Below are positions 1 through 8,131 of a DNA stretch of 64,000 bases, piece after piece; position 1 is the stretch's first letter, and each line of letters opens with the position of its first letter. The DNA comes from Streptomyces longwoodensis (lineage in GTDB: Bacteria > Actinomycetota > Actinomycetes > Streptomycetales > Streptomycetaceae). The notes under the pieces were generated by a model. It was given only the letters and a program-made list of their open reading frames with translations. It had not been told where the DNA came from and made no database searches. The stretch covers positions 74,871 through 138,870 of the forward strand of contig NZ_KQ948557.1 in NCBI RefSeq assembly GCF_001514125.1, written 5' to 3'. The position numbers and the translations under genes were made by a program.

Positions 1-103
1 CGTCGACGCCCACGACGTGCAGCCCGGCGCCGGCCAGGTGCCGCACCAGCGCCAGCCCGGCACCGCCGAGCCCTACGACGACCACGGTGAACTGCTCGGA
101 CAT
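1..103 (-). CDS. FAD/NAD(P)-binding protein, N-terminal fragment (partial)
   Basis: Only the first 34 codons are present; the gene continues beyond position 1. The start is the ATG at 103-101, preceded by an AGGAG ribosome site about 6 bases upstream. The peptide opens with a run of valines followed by GLGGAG, the Rossmann dinucleotide-binding glycine motif (GxGxxG), and then a helix ending in VGVD, as in FAD- or NAD(P)-dependent oxidoreductases. It follows the aldo-keto reductase on the same strand after a 62-base gap and is probably the last visible gene of the biosynthetic operon that starts near 9744. Whether it is a monooxygenase, a dehydrogenase or a ThiF/MoeB-like enzyme cannot be told from this fragment. 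Confidence 0.6.
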   Translation of the reverse strand, partial: MSEQFTVVVVGLGGAGLALVRHLAGAGLHVVGVD

Positions 104-165
104 GGTGTGCTCCTGTCGGTGGAAGAAGGGGAAGCGCGGTGGGGCGGGGCAGGGGCGGGGCGGTG

Positions 166-1131
166 TCAGTAGCGGTCCCCGGCGGCCGGCGGTGCCGCGT
201 CCAGGTCGGCCAGGTCCTCACGGGTCAGGCGCAGCCCGGCCGCGGCGAGGTTGTCCGCCAGGTAGCGGGGCTGCTTGGTGCCCGGGATCGGCACGACGTG
301 CTCGCCCTGCGCGAGCGTCCAGGCCACCGCGACCTGCGCCGCCGTCGCCTCGTGCCGCGCGGCGACCTTCTCCACGGTCCGCGTGATCCGCAGGTTCGCC
401 TCGAACACCTCCTGCGCGAAGCGCGGGTTGCCCGCCCGGAAGTCGCCCGCCTCGAAGTCCGCGGGCCCGCTGTAGCGGCCGGTGAGGAACCCGCGCCCCA
501 GCGGGGCGAACGGCACGAACGCCGCCCCGTGCGCGGCGCACCACCCGGAGATCCCGGTGCCGGCGTCCAGCGGTTCGCGTGTCCACAGGGACAGTTCGGA
601 CTGCACGGCGGCCACCGGGTGGATCCCGTGGGCGCGGTCGGCCTGCTCGCGGGTGACCTCCGACAGCCCGAGGTGGCGCACCTTGCCCGCCCGCACCAGC
701 TCGGCCAGGGCGCCCCAGGACTCCTCCAGGGGGACGGCCGGGTCGACCCGGTGCAGGTAGTACAGGTCGATGACGTCGACGCCCAGGCGGCGCAGCGAGG
801 CGTCGGCGCAGCGCCGGACGTGCTCGGGCGAGCCGTCGCGGCTCAGCGTGCGGGTGGCGAGGTCGTCCACGACGATCCCGGTCTTCGTGGCGACCACGGC
901 GTCCGCGCGGCGCCCGGCCAGGGCCCGTCCCACGAGCCGCTCATTGTGGCCGGCGCCGTAGGCGTCGGCCGTGTCCAGCAGGACCGGGCCCGCGTCCAGG
1001 GCCTGGCGGATCACCGCGACCGACACCTCGTCGTCGCGCCGGGACTCGTCGTAGCCCCAGCTCATGCCCATGCAGCCGAGACCGACGGGGTGGACGGACA
1101 GCCCGGTGGGGCCCAGGACGCGCAGTGTCAC
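166..1131 (-). CDS. Aldo/keto reductase
   Basis: 321 aa, the usual length for the family. It should reduce an aldehyde or ketone with NADPH in the cytosol. The (beta/alpha)8 family signatures are present in order: DTADAYG with the catalytic Asp and Tyr near residue 50, TK with the catalytic Lys near residue 80, and LYYLHRVD with the catalytic His near residue 110; a C-terminal IPGT segment fits the cofactor-binding end. I chose the GTG at 1131 because GGAAGGA lies 8-9 bases upstream and the VTLRVLGPTGLSVHPVGLG opening matches the family; longer frames upstream have no such support. It lies 121 bases downstream of the FabF-type synthase and may reduce a beta-keto or aldehyde intermediate, since no FabG-like ketoreductase is visible in the operon. 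Confidence 0.85.
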   Translation of the reverse strand: MTLRVLGPTGLSVHPVGLGCMGMSWGYDESRRDDEVSVAVIRQALDAGPVLLDTADAYGAGHNERLVGRALAGRRADAVVATKTGIVVDDLATRTLSRDGSPEHVRRCADASLRRLGVDVIDLYYLHRVDPAVPLEESWGALAELVRAGKVRHLGLSEVTREQADRAHGIHPVAAVQSELSLWTREPLDAGTGISGWCAAHGAAFVPFAPLGRGFLTGRYSGPADFEAGDFRAGNPRFAQEVFEANLRITRTVEKVAARHEATAAQVAVAWTLAQGEHVVPIPGTKQPRYLADNLAAAGLRLTREDLADLDAAPPAAGDRY

Positions 1132-1252
1132 GGGGAGTTCCTTCCGCAAGCAGAGAAAGAGGAGAGGGAGGTGGAGACACGAGGGAAGTGGTGGGGGGCG
1201 GGCCCGGAGGGCCGGGGCGGTGGGGCACCCCGGCACCTCCGCCGGTGCACCG

Positions 1253-2497
1253 TCAGGCCGCCACCGTGAGGACCAGCGCGGCGTTGTGCCCGCCGAACCC
1301 CAGCGACGTGCTCGCCGCGACGCTGATCGGCCGGTGCCGGGCGGAGCCGGTGACCACGTCGATCTCCACGTCGATCGAGGGGTCCAGCGACTGCACGTTG
1401 GCGGTGGGGGGTATCGCGCCGTGGTACAGCGACAGCGCCGTGTACGCGGCCTCGACCGCGCCCGCCGCGGCGAGGGTGTGCCCGGTGACGCCCTTGGTGG
1501 AGGTGACCGCCGCCCCGGCGCCGAGGACCGAGTGCAGGGCGCGGGCCTCGGTCAGGTCGTTCATCGGGGTGGACGTGCCGTGCGCGTTGACGTGCTCCAC
1601 CTCGTCGGGCAGCACGCCGGCGTCGTCCAGCGCGGCCCGCAGCGCCCGCGCCAGCCCCTCGCCCCGCGGGTGCGGTGCGGTGGCGTGGTGCGCGTCGGAG
1701 GTGGCGCTGAACCCGGCGATGTCGGCGTAGCGCCGCGCCCCGCGGGCGGTGGCGTCCGCGCACCGCTCCAGGACGAGGATCGCCGCGCCCTCACCGGCCA
1801 CGAAGCCGTCCCGGTCCGCGGCGAACGGCCGCGACGCCGCGCCCGGGTCGTCGGTGCGCCCCGACAGCGCGCCCATCCGGGACAGCCCGTTGAGCGTGCC
1901 CGGGCTGATCGCGGACTCGGTCCCGCCGGCCAGCACCACGTCGCACAGGCCGGACAGCAGCCATTCGCGGGCGGTGCCGATCGCGGACGCCCCCGAGGCG
2001 CACGCGGTCGCGGTGACCAGGCTGGGGCCGTGGATGCGCAGGTCCATCGCGACGTACCCGGCGACCATGTTGACCATGCTCATGGGGATCATCAGCGCGG
2101 ACACGTCCTCGGGGGTGCCCGCGCAGTAGGTGCGCAGCTGCTTCTCCAGGGTGCTCGCGCCGCCCAGGGAGTTGCCGATGACGACCCCGACGCGGGTGCA
2201 GTCCCACGAGCCGGTGTCCAGGGCGGCGTCGGCGACGGCCTGCCGGGCACCGACCACGGCGAGCTGGGTGAAGCGGTCCAGCTTCCACGCGGTGCGCCGG
2301 CCCAGTTCGGCCGTCGGGTCGAAGCCGGGGACGCGGCAGGAGATGTCGACCTTCTCGCCCTTGAGCTCGGGGTCGGTGGCGGCGGCGGAGACCCCGGACA
2401 GCACGCGCCGCCAGTTCTCCTCCACCCCGATCCCGGCCGGGGTGACCAGGCCCATGCCGGTGACCGCGACACCGCGGCCCCGGGCCACGCCGCTCAC
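1253..2497 (-). CDS. Beta-ketoacyl-ACP synthase II (FabF-type)
   Basis: 414 aa, full length for KAS II. It condenses malonyl-ACP with an acyl-ACP. The active-site Cys sits in TACASGASAIG (near residue 170), the two histidines in NAHGTSTPMND and KGVTGHTLAAAG, and the terminal FGGHNAALV is intact, so the Cys-His-His triad is complete. The GTG start at 2497 overlaps the ACP stop by four bases (GTGA), showing translational coupling. There is no neighbouring chain-length factor, so this is a single FabF-like enzyme rather than half of an aromatic type II PKS heterodimer. The FabH-ACP-FabF order resembles RedP-RedQ-RedR of prodigiosin pathways (known family knowledge), which make a dedicated acyl chain. 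Confidence 0.93.
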   Translation of the reverse strand: MSGVARGRGVAVTGMGLVTPAGIGVEENWRRVLSGVSAAATDPELKGEKVDISCRVPGFDPTAELGRRTAWKLDRFTQLAVVGARQAVADAALDTGSWDCTRVGVVIGNSLGGASTLEKQLRTYCAGTPEDVSALMIPMSMVNMVAGYVAMDLRIHGPSLVTATACASGASAIGTAREWLLSGLCDVVLAGGTESAISPGTLNGLSRMGALSGRTDDPGAASRPFAADRDGFVAGEGAAILVLERCADATARGARRYADIAGFSATSDAHHATAPHPRGEGLARALRAALDDAGVLPDEVEHVNAHGTSTPMNDLTEARALHSVLGAGAAVTSTKGVTGHTLAAAGAVEAAYTALSLYHGAIPPTANVQSLDPSIDVEIDVVTGSARHRPISVAASTSLGFGGHNAALVLTVAA

Positions 2498-2757
2498 GAC
2501 CGATCCGCCTTCGCACGGATCACGGCGACGGCCTCGTCCAGGGTGAAGGACGACTTCAGCTCGCCCTCCTCCAGGACGATGCCCAGGTCCTTGCGCAGGA
2601 TCAGGCTCAGCTCCACCAGGATCAGGGAGTCGATCTCCAGCTCGTCGAAGGTGGCGCCGGACGCCAGTTCCGCCTCGTCGAGGCCGAACTTCTCGCTGAT
2701 CAGCGCGGAGACGCGGTGCTTGAGGGACTCCTGGGTCGGCATGACGGGAGCGCTCAT
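2494..2757 (-). CDS. Acyl carrier protein
   Basis: 87 aa acidic protein. The phosphopantetheine attachment Ser is residue 44 in the motif IDSL, followed by LVELSLIL as helix 2. It should carry acyl chains between FabD, FabH and FabF encoded beside it. The ATG at 2757 is preceded by GGAAGGA; a 74-base gap separates it from the FabH stop, and its TGA overlaps the FabF GTG. The usual DSLD/DSLE is DSLI here, a modest departure seen in specialised carrier proteins. Confidence 0.9.
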   Translation of the reverse strand: MSAPVMPTQESLKHRVSALISEKFGLDEAELASGATFDELEIDSLILVELSLILRKDLGIVLEEGELKSSFTLDEAVAVIRAKADRS

Positions 2758-2831
2758 GATGGTGGTTCCTTCCGGTGAGATGCTCGAATTCCCAGTGAAT
2801 TCAGAGGTTTTGAAGGGGTTCGTACGGTGGT

Positions 2832-3863
2832 TCAGCGGTGCGGCCGGCCGGTTTCCAGCTCCGGCCAGACCAGTGCGGCCGATCCCCAGGTGAGCCCGCC
2901 GCCGAAGCCGGTGAGCAGGACCCGGTGACCGGGCTGGAGCTCCCCGCCGGCGACGGCGTCGCGCAGGGCGAGGGGGATCGAGGCGGCGACGGTGTTGCCG
3001 ACCCGGTCGAGGTTGGCGACGATCTGCTTCTCCTCCAGGCCGAGCTGCTCGCCGACCGCGTTGAGGATGCGGATGTTGGCCTGGTGCGCCACGACCTTGT
3101 CGACCTCGGCGGTGCTCCAGCCGACCCGCTCCAGCAGGTTCTGCGAGGAGCGGCTCATGTCCAGCACGGCCCGGGTGAAGACGGGCCGGCCGTCCATGGT
3201 GAAGAACTCCTCGCCCGCGGCCGCCGGTCCGGGCACCGAGCGCTGGCGGGAGCCGCCGGCGCGCACGGTGATCAGGTCGGTGCCGGAGCCGTCGCTGCCC
3301 AGGTCGAACCCGAGCAGGGCGCCCGGCTCGCCGGCCTCGCCGGCCCGCAGCACCACCGCTCCGGCGCCGTCGCCGAAGATGGCCCGGGTGGTGCGGTCGG
3401 CGGGGTCGAGGATCGTGGAGAAGGTGTCCGCGCCGATCACCAGGGCCCGCCCGGCGACCCCCGCGGTGATCATGGAGGCGGCGGTGGCCAGGGCGTACAC
3501 GAAGCCCGTGCACACGGCCGACACGTCGAAGGAGGCGACGCCGCCCAGCCCGAGCCGGTGCGCCACGTCCGGTGCGGTGGCCGGGCAGGGCCGGTCCGGC
3601 GTACTGGTGGCGAGCACCACCAGGTCGACGCCGTCGTCCGGCTGTCCGGCCGTGCCGCGCGCCGAGGCCAGTGCCTGCGCGCCGGCCGCCACCGCCAGGT
3701 CGGAGGTGGACTGGCCCGGGGCCACGACGTGGCGCTGCCCGATCCCGGTCCGGGTGCGGATCCACCGGTCGGAGGTGTCGAGCTGCGCGGCCAGTTCCTC
3801 GTTGGACACGATCCGCTCGGGCAGCGCCCCGCCCAGCCCGCACAGCACCGCCGCGCGGCTCAC
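2832..3863 (-). CDS. Beta-ketoacyl-ACP synthase III (FabH-type)
   Basis: 343 aa, typical length. It starts chains by condensing an acyl-CoA primer with malonyl-ACP. The Cys-His-Asn triad is complete: SAVCTGF (Cys near residue 114), VVAHQANIRI (His near 255) and DRVGNT (Asn near 285); RTRTGIGQRH near residue 40 matches the CoA-binding segment of the family. The GTG at 3863 overlaps the monooxygenase stop as GTGA. In this operon it probably selects the starter for the acyl chain elongated by the FabF. It is followed by the ACP gene. Confidence 0.93.
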   Translation of the reverse strand: MSRAAVLCGLGGALPERIVSNEELAAQLDTSDRWIRTRTGIGQRHVVAPGQSTSDLAVAAGAQALASARGTAGQPDDGVDLVVLATSTPDRPCPATAPDVAHRLGLGGVASFDVSAVCTGFVYALATAASMITAGVAGRALVIGADTFSTILDPADRTTRAIFGDGAGAVVLRAGEAGEPGALLGFDLGSDGSGTDLITVRAGGSRQRSVPGPAAAGEEFFTMDGRPVFTRAVLDMSRSSQNLLERVGWSTAEVDKVVAHQANIRILNAVGEQLGLEEKQIVANLDRVGNTVAASIPLALRDAVAGGELQPGHRVLLTGFGGGLTWGSAALVWPELETGRPHR

Positions 3864-5557
3864 GACGCCAACTCCCCGGCCACTCCGGCCGCGTCGCCCG
3901 CGCCGGCCGGTACGCCGCCCGCGGGCGCCGTGCGCGCGGCGGGGACCGTCAGGGCCCGGACCGTGCCCGCGGCCGCCGCGGGGCGGAAGCTGCTGCCCGC
4001 GCGGCGCAGCGCGGTGCGCACCGCCGTCGGCTCCGCCTCCACGATCGCCGCGACGTGCCCGTCGGGACGCACCACCAGGGCCCGGGGCGCGGTGCCGAGC
4101 AGCGGGGCGAAGCCCGGCCAGCCGGACACGTCCCGCACGGGCACCCCCTCGGGCACGGCCGCGGTGACCGAGGCGCGGGCGGCCAGCCACGCGGCGTCCT
4201 GGCGGGCGCCGGCCCACAGCATCACCGTCAGCCGGGCCGGGTCGATCGCCGGCCAGCGCTCGGCGCCGGGCTGGGGGGCGTCGTGCGCGGCGAACACCGG
4301 CAGCCGGTCACCGGTGCGGATGCGGCGGGTCAGTCCCGGCAGGGTGTCGCGCAGGGACTCGGCCGGCCGGTAGCTGACGTCGTGCTGCGCCATCAGCGGG
4401 GCGCCGAACCGCTGGAGCACGCCGGTGCGGTGGGCCAGGCGCACCGTCGCGTCGCGCAGGGCGAGTTCGTGGCGCCGCTTGAACAGGCCCCAGCTGGTCT
4501 GCTTCGCGGTGGTCAGCACGATGCGCTCGGCGGCCAGGCGCCGGTCGGTGTCGTAGGTGTCGAGGATGCCCGGCTCGAAGGCGCCGCGCACCACGCCGGC
4601 CAGCTTCCAGGCGAGGTTGACCGCGTCCTGGATGCCGGTGTTCATGCCCTGCGCGCCGGCCGCGCTGAACACGTGCGCGGCGTCGCCCGCGAGGAAGACC
4701 CGCCCGGCCCGCATGGTCTCGGCGACCCGGCGCCGGGCGCGGAAGATCGTGGACCACTCCAGCTCGCCCACGATGCCCGGGCGCGGCGAGCGCTCGTCGA
4801 CGAACCGCTGGAACAGTTCCGGCGGCGGCCCCTGCTCCCCGCGCCAGTCCGGGACGCTGATGGCCAGGCGGTACGTCCCGCCGCCGAACGGCGCGATGCC
4901 CAGGGCGCCGGAGCGCGAGTAGCAGTAGACCAGGGCGTGCTGGTCCAGGTCGCCGGCGACGGGGCCGTCACCGATGGCGAACAGGACGTCGTTGCCGGTG
5001 CCGAGGAGCTCGATGCCGGCGAAGCGGCGCACCGCGCTGTGCGCGCCGTCCGCGCCGATGACGTACTCGGCCTCGACGCGGTCGGTGCTGCCGTCGGCGC
5101 GCCGCACCTCGGCCACGGGCCGGGAACCTGCGGTGTCGAGCCCGGTGAGGGTGCCGAACTCGATCTCACCGCCGTAGGCGGCGAGGCGGGTGCGGATGAC
5201 CTCCTCGGTGGTGTCCTGCGGGACGACCACGCCGAACGGGTAGGGGGTGCCGGCGAGCCGGCTCATCTCCACGGCGCCCAGGTGGCGCTTGTCGGAGTAG
5301 TACTGCACCGAGTCCAGCCGGTTGCCGCGCTCGATCAGCGGCTCACTGGCGCCGATCCGGCCGAGCAGTTCCAGGCTGCGCGGCCACACCACGCTGGCCC
5401 GGGAGTGCTGCTGGGGCTGGGCGGCCGCGTGGTCGACCAGCCGGACCGGCACGCCCTGCGCGAGCAGCTCGGTGGCCAGGACGAGTCCTACGGGGCCCGC
5501 GCCCACGACGAGGACGGGACGCCGTTCACCGGGCCCCCCGCGCTGAGGGAACGTCAT
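3860..5557 (-). CDS. FAD-dependent aromatic-type monooxygenase (PheA/TfdB family)
   Basis: 565 aa. Three class A flavoprotein motifs are visible: VGAGPVGLVLA near residue 17 (FAD ADP-binding), IGADGAHSAVRR near 170 (DG motif) and FLAGDAAHVFSAAGAQGMN near 300 (GD motif). A C-terminal thioredoxin-like extension (DGHVAAIVEAEP) is as in polyketide hydroxylases. The enzyme should hydroxylate or epoxidise, or insert oxygen into, the pathway product using NAD(P)H and O2. The ATG at 5557 has GAAAGG upstream; the alternative upstream frame is antisense noise. An 80-base gap separates it from the KAS III-like gene. The final 40 residues are Ala/Pro-rich and probably disordered. Confidence 0.88.
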   Translation of the reverse strand: MTFPQRGGPGERRPVLVVGAGPVGLVLATELLAQGVPVRLVDHAAAQPQQHSRASVVWPRSLELLGRIGASEPLIERGNRLDSVQYYSDKRHLGAVEMSRLAGTPYPFGVVVPQDTTEEVIRTRLAAYGGEIEFGTLTGLDTAGSRPVAEVRRADGSTDRVEAEYVIGADGAHSAVRRFAGIELLGTGNDVLFAIGDGPVAGDLDQHALVYCYSRSGALGIAPFGGGTYRLAISVPDWRGEQGPPPELFQRFVDERSPRPGIVGELEWSTIFRARRRVAETMRAGRVFLAGDAAHVFSAAGAQGMNTGIQDAVNLAWKLAGVVRGAFEPGILDTYDTDRRLAAERIVLTTAKQTSWGLFKRRHELALRDATVRLAHRTGVLQRFGAPLMAQHDVSYRPAESLRDTLPGLTRRIRTGDRLPVFAAHDAPQPGAERWPAIDPARLTVMLWAGARQDAAWLAARASVTAAVPEGVPVRDVSGWPGFAPLLGTAPRALVVRPDGHVAAIVEAEPTAVRTALRRAGSSFRPAAAAGTVRALTVPAARTAPAGGVPAGAGDAAGVAGELAS

Positions 5558-5637
5558 GACAGTGCCTTTCCAGGAAGGTGGGAGGAGGAAGGTGAAGGGG
5601 GAGCGGGGGTGCTCCGGCGGGCCGGGGGCCGCGGGGG

Positions 5638-6687
5638 TCAGGTGCGGCGCACGACGGCCGCGCTCCAGGTGAACCCGGCGCCCGCGCTCAGCACGGCCGC
5701 GCACCCGCCGGGCGGCAGACGGTGCGGGCCGCTGTCGTCGGCCAGCGCCGCCAGGTTGGACAGCAGGTCCCCGGCGCCCAGGTGCCCGGTGCGCTCGCCC
5801 AGGTCGGCGACGGGCGCGTCGGTGACCTCGGCGACGGCGGGGCCGTAGACGTCGCGGGCGGTGGCCCGCCCGAGCCGCGGCAGCAGCACGCTGCTCAGCC
5901 GCCCCGCGCCGCCCTGGCCGGCCTCGGCCAGGGCGTCGGCGAGGACCGCGGTGGTCTCGTGCCGCAGCCGGCCCAGGAAGGCCTGCCGGCCGCCCTGCGC
6001 GGCGAGGAACGCCTTCTTGGTGCGGCGCACGTCCACCGCGGCGCTGCGGGTGTGCGGCGCCGGGTGGAAGGCGTCGGTGTCGCGGTGGGCGCTCTCCAGC
6101 TCCGGCGCCGCCCGGGTGACCAGGGCGCACAGGGTGAGCGCGCCGGCCGGGGCCGCCCCGGTGCCGGCGACCGCGGCGGTGGCGCCGTCGCCGTACCAGA
6201 CGCCGTAGTCGCCGTGCCACCGGTCGAAGCCGGGAGGTGCGAAGCGGTCGGCGGTGGTGATGAGCACCGGCCCGCCGCCGGGCTGCGCGGTGAGCTGGTG
6301 CAGCGCGCCGCGCAGGGCCGCCCCCGCGCCGTTGCACATCTGCTGCACGCCGGTGGGGACGGCGTCCAGGGCGCCGGTGCGGGCGGCGACGTAGTGCGCG
6401 GGCGACCAGAAGTCGTGGCCCTGGTAGTAGGTCCAGGCGTGCCACAGGGCGCCGATGCCCTCGGCCGGCAGGCCGGCCCGCGCCAGGGCGCGCCGGGCGG
6501 CGCGCACCGCCATCTCGGGGGCCGACGGGCCGTCGGAGACGGGCAGTTGCTCATAGCCCATCGCGTCGGCCTCCTCGGCGGTGATCCGCCCGGCGGCCAG
6601 CGCGTCGGCCGTCTTCTCGGCCGTCGGCGGCAGCCACTGGGCGGGCACCAGCCACACCGCCGGCCCCGCGGCGCCGTCGGTGCTCAC
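5638..6687 (-). CDS. KAS III-like protein (CerJ/DpsC-like acyltransferase candidate)
   Basis: 349 aa with the FabH fold pattern: Cys in QQMCNGAG near residue 115, GDGATAAVAG near 175 and a C-terminal GxGFTWSAAVV. The position of the canonical HQAN motif reads LLPRLGR, and the canonical GNT reads TGHLGAGD, so neither the first catalytic His nor the Asn is conserved. This pattern fits the KAS III-like acyltransferase branch (CerJ, DpsC) better than a decarboxylating synthase; that is inference from motifs. The GTG at 6687 overlaps the AfsA-type gene's stop (GTGA), so the two products are probably made in matched amounts and may act on the same intermediate. Confidence 0.8.
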   Translation of the reverse strand: MSTDGAAGPAVWLVPAQWLPPTAEKTADALAAGRITAEEADAMGYEQLPVSDGPSAPEMAVRAARRALARAGLPAEGIGALWHAWTYYQGHDFWSPAHYVAARTGALDAVPTGVQQMCNGAGAALRGALHQLTAQPGGGPVLITTADRFAPPGFDRWHGDYGVWYGDGATAAVAGTGAAPAGALTLCALVTRAAPELESAHRDTDAFHPAPHTRSAAVDVRRTKKAFLAAQGGRQAFLGRLRHETTAVLADALAEAGQGGAGRLSSVLLPRLGRATARDVYGPAVAEVTDAPVADLGERTGHLGAGDLLSNLAALADDSGPHRLPPGGCAAVLSAGAGFTWSAAVVRRT

Positions 6688-7733
6688 AGGCACTCCTCGC
6701 CCTCGAGGAGCGCGGTGCCGGTGGAGGCGGTGGTGGTGTGCATCTGCCCGGAGGCGATGACGTCGCCGTCCTGCTCGAAGTCGATGTGGAAGGTCCGCAG
6801 GTCCGGCAGCATCAGGCTGAGGTTGTCCTCGTGCGCGTAGGGCTCGGTCTTGCGGATGTGCACGGTGGTGGGGGAGTCGAGCTCGGCGTAGCGGGTGAAG
6901 GAGAACTCGAACCCGGCGACCGTGCTGCGGCTGACCGAGGCGCCCCACAGGTCCGACACCCCGAGCAGGCACAGCTGCCGGGCGGCCTCCATGAGCACCA
7001 TGCCGGGCACGTGGTCCTGGCCGTGGTCGAACATGCTGCGGTTGTCCAGCGGCACCCGCACCGTCGCGGTGGCGTTGTCGCTGCCCACGGTCGCGTCGGC
7101 GAGGACGACGTTGGCCGGGTCGCTGCGGCCCACCAGGTGGGGGGTGACGTAGGAGGTCTGGCGCGGCAGGTCCTTGAACGGCACCAGCGGCCGACCGCGG
7201 CCCTGCAGGCGCACCTGGTCGTAGACCTCGGCGGGGATGTAGCCCACGTCCATCCGCACGAAGCCCAGGCAGCGCTGGGCGAGCTTCATGTCGATGCCGA
7301 ACGACAGCCGGCGCACGTCGCCGGGGGTGCCGCGGCGGTTGCTGGTGCGCACCGAGATCCGCAGCTCACCGGGCCGCTCCTCCTGCGGCAGGGTCAGCAG
7401 ACCCGGCAGCTCCATCGACCAGTTGCGCAGCAGGAACTTGCTCTGGCGCGAGACACCGGCGTACTCGTGGCCGCCGTAGGTCTCCGCCTGCCGGCAGCAC
7501 TCCAGCAGCAGCATCGGGTCGGGCGCGTTCAGCCGCGAGCCGTGCTCGGTGTAATAAGCGTGCAGCGGGGGCAGCTGGGCGGCGGCGAGGTACTCCTCGT
7601 CACCGGTCTTGCGGGCGTCGGTGAGGAACACCTCCGAGAGCGCCCAGCGGTGCAGCAGGGAACGGTCCACGGTCCGCATGAATTCGAGGTTCGCGGCACC
7701 CGGCAGACACGTCTTGCGTTCGGCGGGGTTCAT
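6684..7733 (-). CDS. AfsA-type gamma-butyrolactone/butenolide biosynthesis protein
   Basis: 349 aa carrying two AfsA hotdog repeats: HRWALSEVFLTD near residue 28 and DHVPGMVLMEAARQ near residue 230, the two hallmark segments. AfsA-family enzymes (AfsA, ScbA, MmfL) join a beta-ketoacyl group to dihydroxyacetone phosphate, the first committed step to A-factor-like lactones, butenolides and methylenomycin furans. The ATG at 7733 has a near-perfect AGGAGG 8 bases upstream, the best ribosome site in the operon. It sits between the carboxylase genes and the KAS genes, so its beta-ketoacyl substrate may be made on the operon's own ACP. No ArpA-type receptor gene is seen nearby. Confidence 0.93.
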   Translation of the reverse strand: MNPAERKTCLPGAANLEFMRTVDRSLLHRWALSEVFLTDARKTGDEEYLAAAQLPPLHAYYTEHGSRLNAPDPMLLLECCRQAETYGGHEYAGVSRQSKFLLRNWSMELPGLLTLPQEERPGELRISVRTSNRRGTPGDVRRLSFGIDMKLAQRCLGFVRMDVGYIPAEVYDQVRLQGRGRPLVPFKDLPRQTSYVTPHLVGRSDPANVVLADATVGSDNATATVRVPLDNRSMFDHGQDHVPGMVLMEAARQLCLLGVSDLWGASVSRSTVAGFEFSFTRYAELDSPTTVHIRKTEPYAHEDNLSLMLPDLRTFHIDFEQDGDVIASGQMHTTTASTGTALLEGEECL

Positions 7734-7766
7734 TTCTTCGTCCTCCTGAGGCGGCGCGAGTCTCCC

Positions 7767-7786
7767 GGGAATCCACGTCGATTCCC
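7767..7786. promoter_or_regulatory. Perfect 7-bp inverted repeat upstream of the afsA-like gene
   Basis: GGGAATC, six spacer bases, then GATTCCC, lying 34-53 bases upstream of the AfsA-type start inside the 113-base gap after the epsilon subunit gene. It could be an operator for an internal promoter or a stem in the transcript. It is AT-richer than its surroundings. The sequence does not resemble the published ARE consensus for butyrolactone receptors. Confidence 0.5.
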
Positions 7787-7846
7787 TTTTCCCTCGCTCT
7801 GTTTCCATTGTCGGGTGGGTCGGCAAAGCGCTCACTAAAAGCGGGC

Positions 7847-8131
7847 TCAAAGCACCCAGGCGAGCGGGCTGCGCCAGGCGTGCCCGGCCCGGTCCCAGGT
7901 GGCCCGCGGCGCGGCACCGGCCGCGTCGCCGTCGGTACCGGCGGCGGCAGCGTCTGCGCGGCCGTGCAGCGCCACCAGGACGGCGACGAGCGCTGCGAGT
8001 TCGTCGGCGTCGGGGTTGCCGCGCACCACGCGGAACGCGGCCTCGCGCAGCAGCTCCCGCGGCCCGGCCGCGTCAACGGCCGTCCGTACGGCGCCGGTCG
8101 GGGCAGCGGCGGCTGCCGGTCGGGCGCTCAC
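7847..8131 (-). CDS. Acyl-CoA carboxylase epsilon subunit
   Basis: 94 aa, the short actinobacterial epsilon subunit. The family pattern is present: FRVVRGNPDADELAALVAVLVAL near residues 33-55, then a variable linker, then a W..R...W tail (HAWRSPLAWVL). It stabilises the carboxyltransferase beta subunit encoded immediately upstream; the GTG at 8131 overlaps that gene's TGA by four bases. It marks the complex as a PccB/AccB-type acyl-CoA carboxylase making malonyl- or methylmalonyl-CoA. The alpha (biotin) subunit is not encoded here and must come from elsewhere; the remnant at 37.9-38.7 kb cannot supply it. Confidence 0.85.
   Translation of the reverse strand: MSARPAAAAAPTGAVRTAVDAAGPRELLREAAFRVVRGNPDADELAALVAVLVALHGRADAAAAGTDGDAAGAAPRATWDRAGHAWRSPLAWVL

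Noticed and set aside
139..1269. Long open frame on the strand opposite the aldo-keto reductase
   Set aside because: It is antisense to a gene with all catalytic motifs, has Arg/Pro/Gly-rich composition and no ribosome site. The same applies to the long opposite-strand frames at 2838-5848, 8146-9942, 28604-30298 and 30704-32866.
1253..3863. Minimal aromatic type II PKS
   Set aside because: There is no chain-length factor gene; the single FabF with FabH and ACP fits a fatty-acid-like chain instead.
7734..7846. ARE-type butyrolactone receptor site
   Set aside because: The inverted repeat there does not match the known ARE consensus and no receptor gene is nearby.
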